DNA from: Pseudalkalibacillus sp045920555 | GTDB taxonomy: Bacteria; Bacillota; Bacilli; Bacillales; Fictibacillaceae | DNA: 64,000 nucleotides | Direction: 5' to 3' | NCBI RefSeq assembly: GCF_045920555.1 | Contig: NZ_CP174509.1 | Location: 3,596,001-3,660,000 of the forward strand | In this document: positions 54,244 to 63,219 of the stretch, piece by piece | How the letters are laid out: every line of letters starts with the position of its first letter | Position numbering within the stretch: the stretch's first letter is position 1 | Notes under the pieces: model-generated | Databases searched by the model: none | The model's input: only the letters and a program-made list of their open reading frames with translations | What the model was told of the DNA's origin: nothing | Position numbers and translations under genes: made by a program

Positions 54244-54489
54244 ATGGCAAGAATGTACCGCATGATGGGATTTTGGACGGCAGTCATCGCTGTAATGGCT
54301 TATGTAGGTGACATGCAGGCGTTTTCCCTTCTGTTTGTAGGACAAACGGTAATGTTTGTTGCACTTGGATACCTTAACCTATCAGAAAGAATGTATATTT
54401 ATATTTTTGGTGCGTACCTGACAGTCTTCTTTATCGGTTTCACATACTGGACCACTTTCATGATGACACCTGGTTCAGGCGGACATTAA
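54244..54489 (+). CDS. yqgY: YqgY-like membrane protein (DUF2626)
   Basis: 81-aa protein with three hydrophobic segments and the conserved ending YWTTFMMTPGSGGH; NLSERMYIYIFGAYLTVFF is the family core. Function unknown. ATG with AAAGGAGG upstream. Position next to comGA and yqgX matches B. subtilis. Confidence 0.88.
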   Translation: MARMYRMMGFWTAVIAVMAYVGDMQAFSLLFVGQTVMFVALGYLNLSERMYIYIFGAYLTVFFIGFTYWTTFMMTPGSGGH

Positions 54490-54496
54490 TTAGAGC

Positions 54497-54531
54497 GGAA
54501 AAAGATGGACCCTCCAGTCCATCTTTTTTAA
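54497..54531. terminator. Bidirectional terminator after yqgY
   Basis: AAAAAGATGGAC/GTCCATCTTTTTT stem between convergent genes. Confidence 0.92.
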
Positions 54532-55634
54532 TGTTCTTTTTCTTGTACGATCACATGAAATGCATCGCTGATCCCGCCTGGTGTCACAAAGGAACGGATT
54601 GCACGATTCAACCTATGTTCTTCTGAAAACGGATCACGATTGTCATGCTCAATCAAATGATTAAACAAGCCGTTCTCCAGTAAAAAATCCCTCTGTTTGC
54701 CTAAACACCTCATCTTAAGACCTAGTTCGTCCCCTTTTTTAATCAAGGCATCCAACTGGATATGCGTCGTCAAATCCATCTGTCCAGGATGTAAGAGTGG
54801 ATTCTCAATAAGTTGATGATCCAGGTATCCCCTAAGGCTTCCATTGCGTAATGATACATCCAGTAGTTCAACGTTTTTATACCCATAGTCGACTGTTACT
54901 AGTATTCCTGATTTAAGAAGTTTTGCAATATCAGAAAGCCAATCCATCATCTTCAACGGAACTTCGAATCGGTGTTTTTCGGGAAGCTCAATACCGCTCC
55001 ACTCCAACCATTGTAAGATATCATCGTTAACTGCTTGCTCCAATACTTCCTTTAAAGTATCATGCCTCTCATCGAACGTAAGCTTAACTTCATATAGGAC
55101 CCCTTCACGTTTCTCGACCACATGAACAGGAAAAGCATCTAACAGTTCATTTGAAAAAATAATCCCTTTAAATTCAGTCTTATTTTGTTGGAACATAGAT
55201 AGGGATGAATAATACTCGACGTTTTCATGGTCCGAAAGGTTCAACTGTGCTGTTATCAAATGATCTTGACTTACATCAATGAAAGAATAGGTTAAGTCAC
55301 TATATCGAACTGGCTTAGTTCTTTTCAAATAATCGAGAACTTGTTTTGTAAATGCCCCATTACCGCCTCCTATTTCACAAATATGGAACGGAAGCTCCTG
55401 ATCCTTACAATATGTGTCAAAATAATCGGCAAACACCCAAGCAAATACAGGATGGATTGAGCTTGACGTATAGAAATCTCCTTTCTTCCCGATTTTCGAG
55501 TTATCTTTTTGATAATATCCTGTCTGATGATAAAGAACAGTCTCCATATAGCTGGCGTAGCTGATTCTTTGGTCATCGGTCGATTTGATCCTTTCATAAA
55601 GGACCTCTTCAATCGTTAATTGCTCATTTTTCAT
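54528..55634 (-). CDS. SAM-dependent methyltransferase, MidA/NDUFAF7 type
   Basis: 368-aa class I methyltransferase of the MidA family (Methyltransf_28). SAM motif I is FHICEIGGGNGAFTKQVL, followed by GIIFSNELLDAFPVHVVEK and VTVDYGYKNVELL; the N-terminal ISYASYMETVLYHQTGYY and GDFYTSSSIHPVFAWVFA are family hallmarks. Family members arginine-methylate proteins in mitochondria; the bacterial substrate is unknown. Overlaps the yqgX stop by 4 nt, so cotranscribed with it. Confidence 0.92.
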   Translation of the reverse strand: MKNEQLTIEEVLYERIKSTDDQRISYASYMETVLYHQTGYYQKDNSKIGKKGDFYTSSSIHPVFAWVFADYFDTYCKDQELPFHICEIGGGNGAFTKQVLDYLKRTKPVRYSDLTYSFIDVSQDHLITAQLNLSDHENVEYYSSLSMFQQNKTEFKGIIFSNELLDAFPVHVVEKREGVLYEVKLTFDERHDTLKEVLEQAVNDDILQWLEWSGIELPEKHRFEVPLKMMDWLSDIAKLLKSGILVTVDYGYKNVELLDVSLRNGSLRGYLDHQLIENPLLHPGQMDLTTHIQLDALIKKGDELGLKMRCLGKQRDFLLENGLFNHLIEHDNRDPFSEEHRLNRAIRSFVTPGGISDAFHVIVQEKEH

Positions 55635-56272
55635 CGCGAAAAGCCATTCAAGAATGGGTTCGAGTTCATTTCATCGCCAATCGTTGTAGATGGACCATGT
55701 CCTGAAAGAACGAGGGTCTCTTCATCTAAGGAGAGCAATTGATTATGGATGCTTTTCAAAAGAAGTTTATGATCGCCACCAGGGAGATCTGTACGCCCGA
55801 TACTGCCCATAAATAACGCATCTCCACTTACAACTAAATCACTTTCTTTGAAATAAAACGATACACTTCCTGGTGAATGTCCAGGAGTATGTAGAACTTT
55901 GAACGTAAAGGAACCTACTTCAAGATCTTGCCCGCCTTTCAATACATGATCCGCCTCGTTCATGACGACAGATTGAACCATCGGGAAAAAGCTAGAACCA
56001 TTTAGATCCGGATTCCCTAACCACTTAAGTTCCTCTTTATGGAGATAGACTGGTGCCTTCCATCTAGAACGCACCTCATCCAACGCCCCGATATGGTCAA
56101 AATGGGCATGCGTCAGGAGAATCGCCACCGGTTTCAAACCTAATCCTTCTATTTCCTGATTTATACGATCCGCTTCACTTCCGGGGTCGATGATCAACGC
56201 TTCCCTTTGCCCATTCCACAGTAAATAGCAATTTGCCTGTACAGGCCCTACTGTAAGTTGTTTCCATTCCAT
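55631..56272 (-). CDS. yqgX: Metallo-beta-lactamase fold hydrolase YqgX
   Basis: Glyoxalase II-like MBL-fold protein (213 aa). Metal site THAHFDHIGAL, then HTPGHSPGSV, SGDALFMGSIGRTDLPGG and LSGHGP. Start ATG 56272 (MEWKQLTVGPVQANCYLL) with GGAGG 8 nt upstream. Likely thioester hydrolase, possibly hydroxyacylglutathione- or bacillithiol-linked; exact substrate not evident. Confidence 0.94.
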   Translation of the reverse strand: MEWKQLTVGPVQANCYLLWNGQREALIIDPGSEADRINQEIEGLGLKPVAILLTHAHFDHIGALDEVRSRWKAPVYLHKEELKWLGNPDLNGSSFFPMVQSVVMNEADHVLKGGQDLEVGSFTFKVLHTPGHSPGSVSFYFKESDLVVSGDALFMGSIGRTDLPGGDHKLLLKSIHNQLLSLDEETLVLSGHGPSTTIGDEMNSNPFLNGFSR

Positions 56273-56392
56273 TCGTATCGCCTCCATTGCCAATCTTCTT
56301 AATTTATTCTACACTATAAGAAATTCAAAACCGAAGTACGTATTCCATTCTAACAATACCAATTCTATTGGTATAAGGAAAGCGAGGTAACT

Positions 56393-56869
56393 ATGCAATT
56401 TGTCTATGGCGTTGAACATCGTGATTTAAAGGCTCACTCTTCTGGTTTCTCCAGCCAATTTGTACGTAAAATTGCCGATACGGCTAATATCCTTGATCGT
56501 GACGACCGCTTGTGCATTGTCCAAACTGAATCTGAAAAACAAGCACTTCAAGATCTTTTTGAACAAGAGAATCTGTTTGAAGAGGCATTTGAGCTATACC
56601 CGCTTCAGTCACCTGTAGCTACATTCAATACGGATTATGGTTTCGTTTCATCCTCGAATCACGTTTACCTGTATAAGGAAATGACGGTCCCTTTTCGAAT
56701 AGATGAGGGAAATGAAGAAGAAATCAAGATGGCCATTCTTCAAATGGAAGAACATATAATCGCAATCGATGAATCTGTAAACCCGTTCGTCTATTTTGCA
56801 GATCGACAACAGGGAGACCTCATCAAACAAATCGCTTCAGCTTATCAAGTGTCCGTCACACTTTTGTAA
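56393..56869 (+). CDS. Uncharacterised 158-aa protein
   Basis: I do not recognise the family. The protein is soluble and acidic, with no signal or transmembrane segment: VYGVEHRDLKAHSSGFSSQF, an Asp/Glu-rich middle and AIDESVNPFVYFADRQQGDL near the end. ATG with GCGAGGT upstream; a monocistronic unit between the divergent yqgX and yqgW. Alternating strands and helices suggest a compact alpha/beta domain. Confidence 0.7.
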   Translation: MQFVYGVEHRDLKAHSSGFSSQFVRKIADTANILDRDDRLCIVQTESEKQALQDLFEQENLFEEAFELYPLQSPVATFNTDYGFVSSSNHVYLYKEMTVPFRIDEGNEEEIKMAILQMEEHIIAIDESVNPFVYFADRQQGDLIKQIASAYQVSVTLL

Positions 56870-56999
56870 GGAATGGAATCTCGACAAGCAAACAAAAAAC
56901 AGGTACAATAGGATAGGCAATCATTCTATTACATAGATTGTTTTCGGAAGAATAGGTTATAGTAAAACTAACAAACAACAACATAAGGGGGGAAAGTTT

Positions 57000-57185
57000 A
57001 TGGCATTGGCAATCATCTTTGGCCTTGTAACCCTTTTCGCACTCTGGGCGTTATTTAGAGAATTTAAAAGGAAAAATATTTTTGCATTAGGTTTTGCCTT
57101 CTTGACTGTTGCAGTATTTGGATGGTTTACGGTGATGACCGTAATCGATATCTTCCATACTGGTGGTTGGGGCGGCGGACACTAA
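57000..57185 (+). CDS. yqgW: YqgW-like membrane protein (DUF2759)
   Basis: 61-aa protein with two transmembrane helices (about 2-19 and 28-50) and the ending DIFHTGGWGGGH, typical of the YqgW/DUF2759 family. Strong ribosome site AAGGGGGGAAA. Function unknown; the Gly/His tail resembles that of YqgY. Confidence 0.85.
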   Translation: MALAIIFGLVTLFALWALFREFKRKNIFALGFAFLTVAVFGWFTVMTVIDIFHTGGWGGGH

Positions 57186-57198
57186 TCCGTCTACATGA

Positions 57199-57231
57199 AG
57201 AAAGATTGACCGACACGGTCAATCTTTTTTC
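57199..57231. terminator. Bidirectional terminator after yqgW
   Basis: AAAGATTGACCG/CGGTCAATCTTTTTT stem between convergent yqgW and yqgV. Confidence 0.92.
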
Positions 57232-57238
57232 ATTAGTT

Positions 57239-57541
57239 TTATAATTTTTGATCTACGGATTCTACTTTGTCTTCCATGCTCACTTGCTTGTCCCGTCGGT
57301 CATCTAAGCGGATGTTCGTTGAAACCCGTTCAACGCCGTTCTTGAATGGAACTTCGTGAATTTGCTGAATCACATCGAATAAATCAGAAAGCTCCCCTTC
57401 GATCAAGGTACTCATCGGAGTCAACTTATAAGTGACCTTGTCTGAATTCTTATCAAGGACCTTTTGGACTTCTGCTACCTCTTCACTCATACTCGGGGTT
57501 TTCGTTCCTAGCGGTACTACCGTTACATCAACTATAGCCAT
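57239..57541 (-). CDS. yqgV: Thiamine-binding MTH1187 family protein YqgV
   Basis: 100-aa ferredoxin-like fold protein of the MTH1187/YkoF-like superfamily (VDVTVVPLGTKTPSMSEEVA, YKLTPMSTLIEGELSDLFDV). Relatives bind thiamine and often accompany ABC transporters. It lies 12 nt after the fetB-like gene and so is cotranscribed with the ABC transporter. Confidence 0.9.
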   Translation of the reverse strand: MAIVDVTVVPLGTKTPSMSEEVAEVQKVLDKNSDKVTYKLTPMSTLIEGELSDLFDVIQQIHEVPFKNGVERVSTNIRLDDRRDKQVSMEDKVESVDQKL

Positions 57542-57553
57542 TGTAACCCTCCT

Positions 57554-58324
57554 CTAAGAATTTATATCGATTAGTTGCATTTTATCATTAAAATAAAATC
57601 TGTAAAGTAATATGGTCACCATCATCGCACAAACTGCGACAGAAACAAAAATGCTTAGTGAGATGACGATTTGATATCGGACAGCATCCATCGGTGAAAC
57701 ACCGCCTAGGATCAATCCAGTCATCATACCAGGTAATTGAACTAATCCGATCGTTTTCAATCCGTCGATATTCGGGATCATAGCCGCCTTCAGTGTCTTA
57801 CGAACGATTTGTAACGATGCTTCCTTTGGAGTAGCACCCAGGGATAAGGCTGCCAAAACCCTCCCTTTCTCTTCTCTGAACTGATCCTGCAATCGCTCTA
57901 AAGCAAGTCCAATTGCGATCATGCTATTCCCAATCACCATTCCGCTGATAGGAATCACTTTCTCAGCAGAAAAAGGGATGTACCCGAACAATAACCATAA
58001 GGAAAGTATAAACACTTCTGCCAACGCAATGATCATGAATACAACAGGAAATACATAAGGGATGTTCTTTCCTTTTCTGGCTGCGTTTAAAGTAGCTACA
58101 ACGACCATCACTGCAACCCATAAACCGATCCCTTGCCAGCTAGGCAAATCAAATAGAAAGGACAATACATAACCGATAATGAAAAGTTGCGCTACTCCAC
58201 GAATGGAGGACCATATGATTGTTTTCGACAGATCCAGCGAAAACCAGTAAGAAAGGGATACTGGAATGAAGACGAAAACGATGATAAATAATAACGATAG
58301 GTTCGATATTTCAGTACCTTCCAT
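57554..58324 (-). CDS. ABC transporter permease, FetB/UPF0014 family
   Basis: 256-aa polytopic permease with about seven membrane helices and the UPF0014 signature RKTLKAAMIPNIDGLKTIGLVQLPGMMTG (in two parts). Pairs with the ATPase encoded 6 nt upstream. FetAB in E. coli exports iron and protects against oxidative stress; plants use the related STAR1/2. The cargo here is not proven. Confidence 0.92.
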   Translation of the reverse strand: MEGTEISNLSLLFIIVFVFIPVSLSYWFSLDLSKTIIWSSIRGVAQLFIIGYVLSFLFDLPSWQGIGLWVAVMVVVATLNAARKGKNIPYVFPVVFMIIALAEVFILSLWLLFGYIPFSAEKVIPISGMVIGNSMIAIGLALERLQDQFREEKGRVLAALSLGATPKEASLQIVRKTLKAAMIPNIDGLKTIGLVQLPGMMTGLILGGVSPMDAVRYQIVISLSIFVSVAVCAMMVTILLYRFYFNDKMQLIDINS

Positions 58325-58330
58325 TGAATC

Positions 58331-59035
58331 CTACTCCTTTAAAAACTTTTCAAAATGGTTTGTCTGCGGATGCTCGAACATTTCAGAAGTAAGCCCTCTC
58401 TCAATAAGACTCCCTTCCTCAATATATAAGGTTTGTTCTCCCATTCTTTCTGCCTGTTTGAGGTTATGAGTGACCATCAATATCGAGACTTCTTTTTCAT
58501 CCCTTAAGCGGATTAGAATCTCTTCTATATGTTCCGTTGTCTTTATATCCAAAGCGCTCGTTGCTTCATCGAGCAGTAGGACAGAAGGCTTATTAGCGAA
58601 AGTCCTCGCTATAGCTACACGTTGCTGTTCCCCCCCTGATAATGATGTTACATGACGCGACTTAAAGGATTGTGGAAGTTCCACCAGATCCAGCAGGCGG
58701 TCAACATCGCACTCTTCTAATTCATCTCGTAGTTTTGGTCCATATTGAATGTTTTCTTCTGCTGTTCCATCAAATAAATAGGCCGATTGAAAGACCATCC
58801 CGATTTCACACCGCAATTGGGTGACAGCTATATCTTTGATGTTCTTACCTAAATAATAAATTTCCCCTGATGTCGGTTCTTCTAATCGGTTCAATAAAAA
58901 TAACAAACTGCTTTTCCCTGCTCCTGAAGGTCCTACCACTGTTGTGATCTGTCTACGTTTAATATCAAATGAAAGGTTTTTCAAGTGATCTGTAGATACA
59001 TCCTTACACGTGATGATCGATTGATTCCTGTCCAT
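58331..59035 (-). CDS. ABC transporter ATP-binding protein, FetA-like
   Basis: 234-aa ABC ATPase: Walker A VGPSGAGKSSLL, Q-loop MVFQSAYLFDG, signature SLSGGEQQRVAIAR, Walker B VLLLDEATSALD and the His switch MVTHNLKQ. First gene of the three-gene unit with the UPF0014 permease and yqgV. ATG start. Confidence 0.93.
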   Translation of the reverse strand: MDRNQSIITCKDVSTDHLKNLSFDIKRRQITTVVGPSGAGKSSLLFLLNRLEEPTSGEIYYLGKNIKDIAVTQLRCEIGMVFQSAYLFDGTAEENIQYGPKLRDELEECDVDRLLDLVELPQSFKSRHVTSLSGGEQQRVAIARTFANKPSVLLLDEATSALDIKTTEHIEEILIRLRDEKEVSILMVTHNLKQAERMGEQTLYIEEGSLIERGLTSEMFEHPQTNHFEKFLKE

Positions 59036-59170
59036 ATAATTCCTACTCCAATTTTCTTTATTGTCTAATAGTCTTTACCTGAAACGCCGACTTTACAAAC
59101 CCTAAGTGAAAGTTTAACACAGAATAATCAAACAGAATTTACTTTTATATAAAAAGCAACACATAGTTTA

Positions 59171-59200
59171 TTGGACGTAAGGGAATAAGTCTTATATACT
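59171..59200 (+). promoter_or_regulatory. Sigma-A promoter of the BCCT gene
   Basis: TTGGAC (59171-59176), 18-bp spacer, TATACT (59195-59200), 50 bp before the start. Confidence 0.7.
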
Positions 59201-59250
59201 AGGTAATTCCGGCCTATTTTTAAATATTCACATTAGACAAGGAGAAATTT

Positions 59251-60774
59251 ATGAAAAAAGTCACTTCAGTATTTTGGATTACCTTAGCCATTACGTTATT
59301 TGCAGCTGTTTGGGGTTCGTTAGCCCCTAAGAACCTCGAAGAAATTACTGGAACGATCCAAACGTATATCTCTGTTCATTTCGGCTGGTATTATCTATTG
59401 ATTGTTTCTTTGTTTGTAATTTTTTGCTTATATATGATCTTCAGTCCATACGGTAAAATAATACTCGGAAAACCTGATGATGAACCTGATTATAGTTATT
59501 CAACTTGGTTTGCTATGCTCTTCAGTGCTGGTATGGGAATCGGGCTTGTTTTCTATGGGGCAGCAGCACCGATTTCGCACTATATGAAAACTCCTCCACT
59601 AGCTGAGCCTGGTACAGCATCGGCAATACAGGATGCGATGCGCATATCCTATTTCCATTACGGTGTACATGCCTGGGGGATCTATGCTATCGTTGCACTC
59701 ATTCTCGCCTATTTTAAGTTCCGTCATGGAAAGCCCGGGTTGATCAGTGCAACGCTTGAACCAATCTTTGGAGATAAAATGAAAGGTCCTCTAGGTACAG
59801 CAATCGATGTTATCGCTGTATTTGCAACGATTGTAGGTGTCGCAACAACTTTAGGATTCGGTGCAGCCCAGATCAATGGTGGTCTCACTTATCTGCTTGG
59901 AATCGATCAAGAGTTTTGGATTCAACTTGTCATTATCATAGTGGTTACAATCTTGTTCATGATTTCTGCTTATACTGGATTAAGCAGAGGGATTAAGTAC
60001 TTGAGTAATCTAAATATGGGTCTTGCAGTCCTTTTGTTCATCATTATTCTCATAATCGGCCCGACACTTTATATATTGAATACTTTCACAAATACTCTGG
60101 GTACTTACTTGCAAACTATAGCAACAGAAAGCTTCCGTCTATCTCCAGAGAATGGGGATGAACAACAATGGGTCATGGATTGGACTGTCTTTTTTTGGGC
60201 GTGGTGGATTGCATGGTCTCCGTTTGTTGGAATTTTTATTGCACGAGTATCAAAAGGACGTTCAATTCGCGAGTTTTTATCAGGAGTCTTACTCGTCCCT
60301 TCCCTTGTCAGTTTCTTATGGTTTTCGGCGTTTGGGATGACAGCTATCCAAACTCAAAAAAATGGTGCTGACATTGCTGGGCTTCCGGATGAACAAGTGT
60401 CATTCGGTGTGTTCGATCAGTTCTCTTTTGGTGTTGTATTATCTATTCTCGCCATGTTGTTGATCGGAACCTTCTTCATAACATCGGCCGACTCGGCTAC
60501 ATTTGTTCTAGGAATGCAGACGACCAACGGGGCCTTGAATCCTTCTAAAAAGGTCAAATTTGTGTGGGGGATCGCACAATCAGGGATTGCAGCTGTATTT
60601 TTATATACCGGGGGACTACAAGCCCTTCAGAATGCATTAATATCAGCAGCATTCCCATTCTCTTTAATCATGGTGCTTATGGTTTACGCATTCTTCAAGG
60701 CAATTAGAAAAGACAAAGCAGAAGTTGAGAGAAACAAACTGAAGAAATTAAGAAAAACACTCAATCGTCCCTAA
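59251..60774 (+). CDS. opuD: BCCT family glycine betaine/choline transporter
   Basis: 507-aa secondary transporter with 12 transmembrane helices, OpuD/BetP type. The glycine-rich TM3 motif MLFSAGMGIGLVFYGAAAPI and the TM8 Trp box WTVFFWAWWIAWSPFVGIFI are present, as is TSADSATFVLG. Imports compatible solutes with sodium, which suits a halotolerant host. ATG with AAGGAG upstream; own promoter and terminator. Confidence 0.93.
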   Translation: MKKVTSVFWITLAITLFAAVWGSLAPKNLEEITGTIQTYISVHFGWYYLLIVSLFVIFCLYMIFSPYGKIILGKPDDEPDYSYSTWFAMLFSAGMGIGLVFYGAAAPISHYMKTPPLAEPGTASAIQDAMRISYFHYGVHAWGIYAIVALILAYFKFRHGKPGLISATLEPIFGDKMKGPLGTAIDVIAVFATIVGVATTLGFGAAQINGGLTYLLGIDQEFWIQLVIIIVVTILFMISAYTGLSRGIKYLSNLNMGLAVLLFIIILIIGPTLYILNTFTNTLGTYLQTIATESFRLSPENGDEQQWVMDWTVFFWAWWIAWSPFVGIFIARVSKGRSIREFLSGVLLVPSLVSFLWFSAFGMTAIQTQKNGADIAGLPDEQVSFGVFDQFSFGVVLSILAMLLIGTFFITSADSATFVLGMQTTNGALNPSKKVKFVWGIAQSGIAAVFLYTGGLQALQNALISAAFPFSLIMVLMVYAFFKAIRKDKAEVERNKLKKLRKTLNRP

Positions 60775-60776
60775 CT

Positions 60777-60818
60777 AAAAAAGGCGTGTCCTGCAGAGTG
60801 GCAGTAGACACGCCTTTT
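60777..60818 (+). terminator. Terminator of the BCCT gene
   Basis: AAAAGGCGTGTC/GACACGCCTTTT stem right after the stop codon. Confidence 0.92.
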
Positions 60819-60922
60819 CCCATTCAGGTAGTCAAGAATTTATCCTACTTTTGTAACTCTTTGGATTTCCAGTTCAAAAATAAAGGCATAACCCCTTTAA
60901 AAGTCATGGCCCTATATATTGT

Positions 60923-61402
60923 CTATTCTTTTATTGCTTCATATGTAATGGTTTGGTTTGCTTTGGTTGGATATTGATCGTACTTGTAACTTGCCGATAT
61001 TACGATTTCAGTAAATCCGATATTTTCAAGAATCATCCTGAACTCTTCCACTCCATACCACCTTAGGGGGAATGGTTCCAGTTCTGTTTGTATCAACGTA
61101 CTTGTCTCCATTTTTCATAACGTCCATATGAAACCGTATATTGATTGACATAATCAACCTTTACTACTTTATTCTCCATAGTTATTACATCGCCGTTTTC
61201 ACAATCCCAAGTTCGGGTGGAGACTTTACCAATTGGAATATCCGTTTGGAGAAAGGTATCCAGGATCAGCTTACCTCCATGATCAAGATGGTCATAACGT
61301 AAAAGATTCCATACCCGCTTCAAACAAATGTGCATCCAGGCCTCCGGCTTCACAATTTGCACGGAACTCAATGATGTCTTTTTCAGTTTTTATTCTCAAC
61401 AG
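60923..61402 (-). pseudogene. Class I SAM-dependent methyltransferase remnant
   Basis: Methyltransferase pieces occur in three frames on the minus strand: KTEKDIIEFRANCEAGGLDA then HLFEAGMESFTL and a stop; YDHLDHGGKLILDTFLQTDI to YGRYEKWRQ; then LEPFPLRWYGVEEFRMILEN to TITYEAIKE. The N-terminal SAM-binding portion is absent, about 30 residues seem missing between pieces 1 and 2, and a frameshift separates 2 and 3 near 61100. A degenerate gene, not expressed as a functional enzyme. Confidence 0.75.
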
Positions 61403-61440
61403 GCATTCCCTCCATTAAAGCATACAGTGTTACATAAGGA

Positions 61441-61650
61441 TTAAGATCCATTATGATTATTATTTTTGCCAAACCAAGGTGCAGTTGCTTTTTCGTATGC
61501 TTCATCCTCTTGTTTCTGTTTATTTTTCTTTTTGTTCAATTCGTCACCATAAAATTCATTGGATTTAAAATTAAATCGGATCACTCCCCAAAGGAGCGCG
61601 TAGAGCAAAAAATGAATTATGCTTAAAGGGATCCAGACGCTGCTACTCAT
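61441..61650 (-). CDS. Small single-pass membrane protein
   Basis: 69-aa protein with one N-terminal transmembrane helix (SSVWIPLSIIHFLLYALLWG) and a charged Lys/Glu-rich tail ending APWFGKNNNHNGS. ATG 61650 with GGAGG directly upstream. Family not recognised; it resembles small membrane proteins beside yqgT/yqgU in bacilli. Confidence 0.65.
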   Translation of the reverse strand: MSSSVWIPLSIIHFLLYALLWGVIRFNFKSNEFYGDELNKKKNKQKQEDEAYEKATAPWFGKNNNHNGS

Positions 61651-61787
61651 ACTACCTCCCTCCACTTTTACTTACGTTTTAGATAATAGAATGTTTCGTG
61701 TGTTAAGAGCATTTACATGAAAACCCCTATTTCCAAACTAATAAGCTTATTATGAAAGCTTTCCGTTGAATTCCGATTTTGAAAAAG

Positions 61788-61818
61788 TAAAAAATCACAC
61801 CTTTAAGTGTGATTTTTA
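61788..61818 (-). terminator. Terminator of yqgT
   Basis: AAAAATCACAC/GTGTGATTTTT hairpin overlapping the yqgT stop codon. Confidence 0.9.
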
Positions 61819-63006
61819 CATATATAGACTGGCAAGCATGATACCTAAAGTTTCTTGATAGATTTCATCATATTGGCTTAATGGCAGAGGGTTGACACCT
61901 TCACCGAGTTCGACGGTATATCCTGGACGTTGCCATTCTTGAATATACCAATCTTTATAGCCAGCATAACTGTCTAAATACCGAACCGCTTTATAACCGC
62001 TTACTCGTTCAAATTCATTTACAATCGTTTCTGCGTATGGTGGCTCTAACCCTTCATATCCCCAATAGATTTCTTCTCCTTGCGTATGGAAAGCGATGGT
62101 CCGGTCAAAATCCTCTCTACGTGTCAATTCTGCCATAGCAATCGTTTCGGGCTCACTTAATGGTCTTTCTCCTGGATAGTCTCTTGGAGCAGGAGCTTGT
62201 GGCTTCCTAGGTTTTTCCACCTCCCACTCAGCGGGGAACTGGTTGTTCAAGTCTACTCCTCTTATATTGGCCTTCCATCCTGAGAAATCTGTATTCCCTT
62301 GATTCAGTTCTAGCACATAATCCTTATAATACTCACATTCAGTGGGTCCATTCAGGACCAGATCGACTCCATCGGGATTTACCATGGGAACAATCGATAT
62401 GGTAACCCCATCATAAAAAGGCGACATGTCCAAAGCTCGGATCATCCATTTGTTCGTTAAAGCTAGCAAATAGTCATTCAAAAAATTCATTATGACTGCT
62501 GTGGTGATCCATTCCTGAGCATGAAAAGCCCCATTCATATGGACTTTCTTTTCTCCATTCCCAATTTGGATCTCTGGAATTGACTTTCCAAGCACTGAGT
62601 TGCCAATCGATTTCGCCCTGATAAAAGGATATATCTGTCTTAAAGATCTCAAGTTTTTCATCATCGTTACCGAGTCATAATTCATTTTAGGATTCACGTA
62701 AGGAGTGACTACTCTAACAGGCAGGGTAATGATTTGTCCAATTTGAAGATTGCTTGGAGACAAATCAGGATTCATAATTGTGAGGGCATCAAGTGCCAGT
62801 TTTCTTCTTTGTGAAATCTTATAAAAGGTATCCCCTTTTTGTATGGTGTATTTTTCTGTTTTGTATGCTGGTATTTCTATGTCTGAACCTACTTGTGGAC
62901 TAGATGGATTGAGCTTACGGTTTGAATCGATTACAAGGCGGAGAGGTACATTGAACAATTTGGCAAGATACCATAGTGTATCTCCTTTTCGTATTCTTAC
63001 CTTCAT
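61816..63006 (-). CDS. yqgT: Gamma-D-glutamyl-L-diamino acid endopeptidase I (YqgT)
   Basis: 396-aa M14 zinc carboxypeptidase-fold enzyme with two N-terminal LysM domains (RKGDTLWYLAKLFNVPLRLV and YTIQKGDTFYKISQRRKLAL), which bind peptidoglycan. Zinc ligands HxxE in GAFHAQEWITT and His in AFHTQGEEIYWG; the catalytic Glu is in TVELGEG. Cleaves the gamma-D-Glu-diaminopimelate bond of stem peptides, in recycling or sporulation. Start ATG 63006 has GGAGGGA 8 nt upstream. No signal peptide is seen. Confidence 0.94.
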   Translation of the reverse strand: MKVRIRKGDTLWYLAKLFNVPLRLVIDSNRKLNPSSPQVGSDIEIPAYKTEKYTIQKGDTFYKISQRRKLALDALTIMNPDLSPSNLQIGQIITLPVRVVTPYVNPKMNYDSVTMMKNLRSLRQIYPFIRAKSIGNSVLGKSIPEIQIGNGEKKVHMNGAFHAQEWITTAVIMNFLNDYLLALTNKWMIRALDMSPFYDGVTISIVPMVNPDGVDLVLNGPTECEYYKDYVLELNQGNTDFSGWKANIRGVDLNNQFPAEWEVEKPRKPQAPAPRDYPGERPLSEPETIAMAELTRREDFDRTIAFHTQGEEIYWGYEGLEPPYAETIVNEFERVSGYKAVRYLDSYAGYKDWYIQEWQRPGYTVELGEGVNPLPLSQYDEIYQETLGIMLASLYM

Positions 63007-63176
63007 TTTAATTCCCTCCAAATAACCATTCTCCCACCATATATATGGCTCAAATGTTCAGTTATGAATCATTTTATGTATGATTTTAAGGAAGGCTGGG
63101 TAGGGCTTGATTTTGATAGATACTTGGCAAAGACAGCCCTTTCTTAAGGGTTGAGCCTTAGTAATGTTGATCAGAT

Positions 63177-63212
63177 AAAAAAACCGTGCCAACTTTCGGT
63201 TGACACGGTTCT
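63177..63212 (-). terminator. Terminator of the ltaS-like gene
   Basis: AACCGTGTCAAC/GTTGGCACGGTT-type hairpin followed by T7 on the minus strand. Confidence 0.92.
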
Positions 63213-63219
63213 GGATCAT

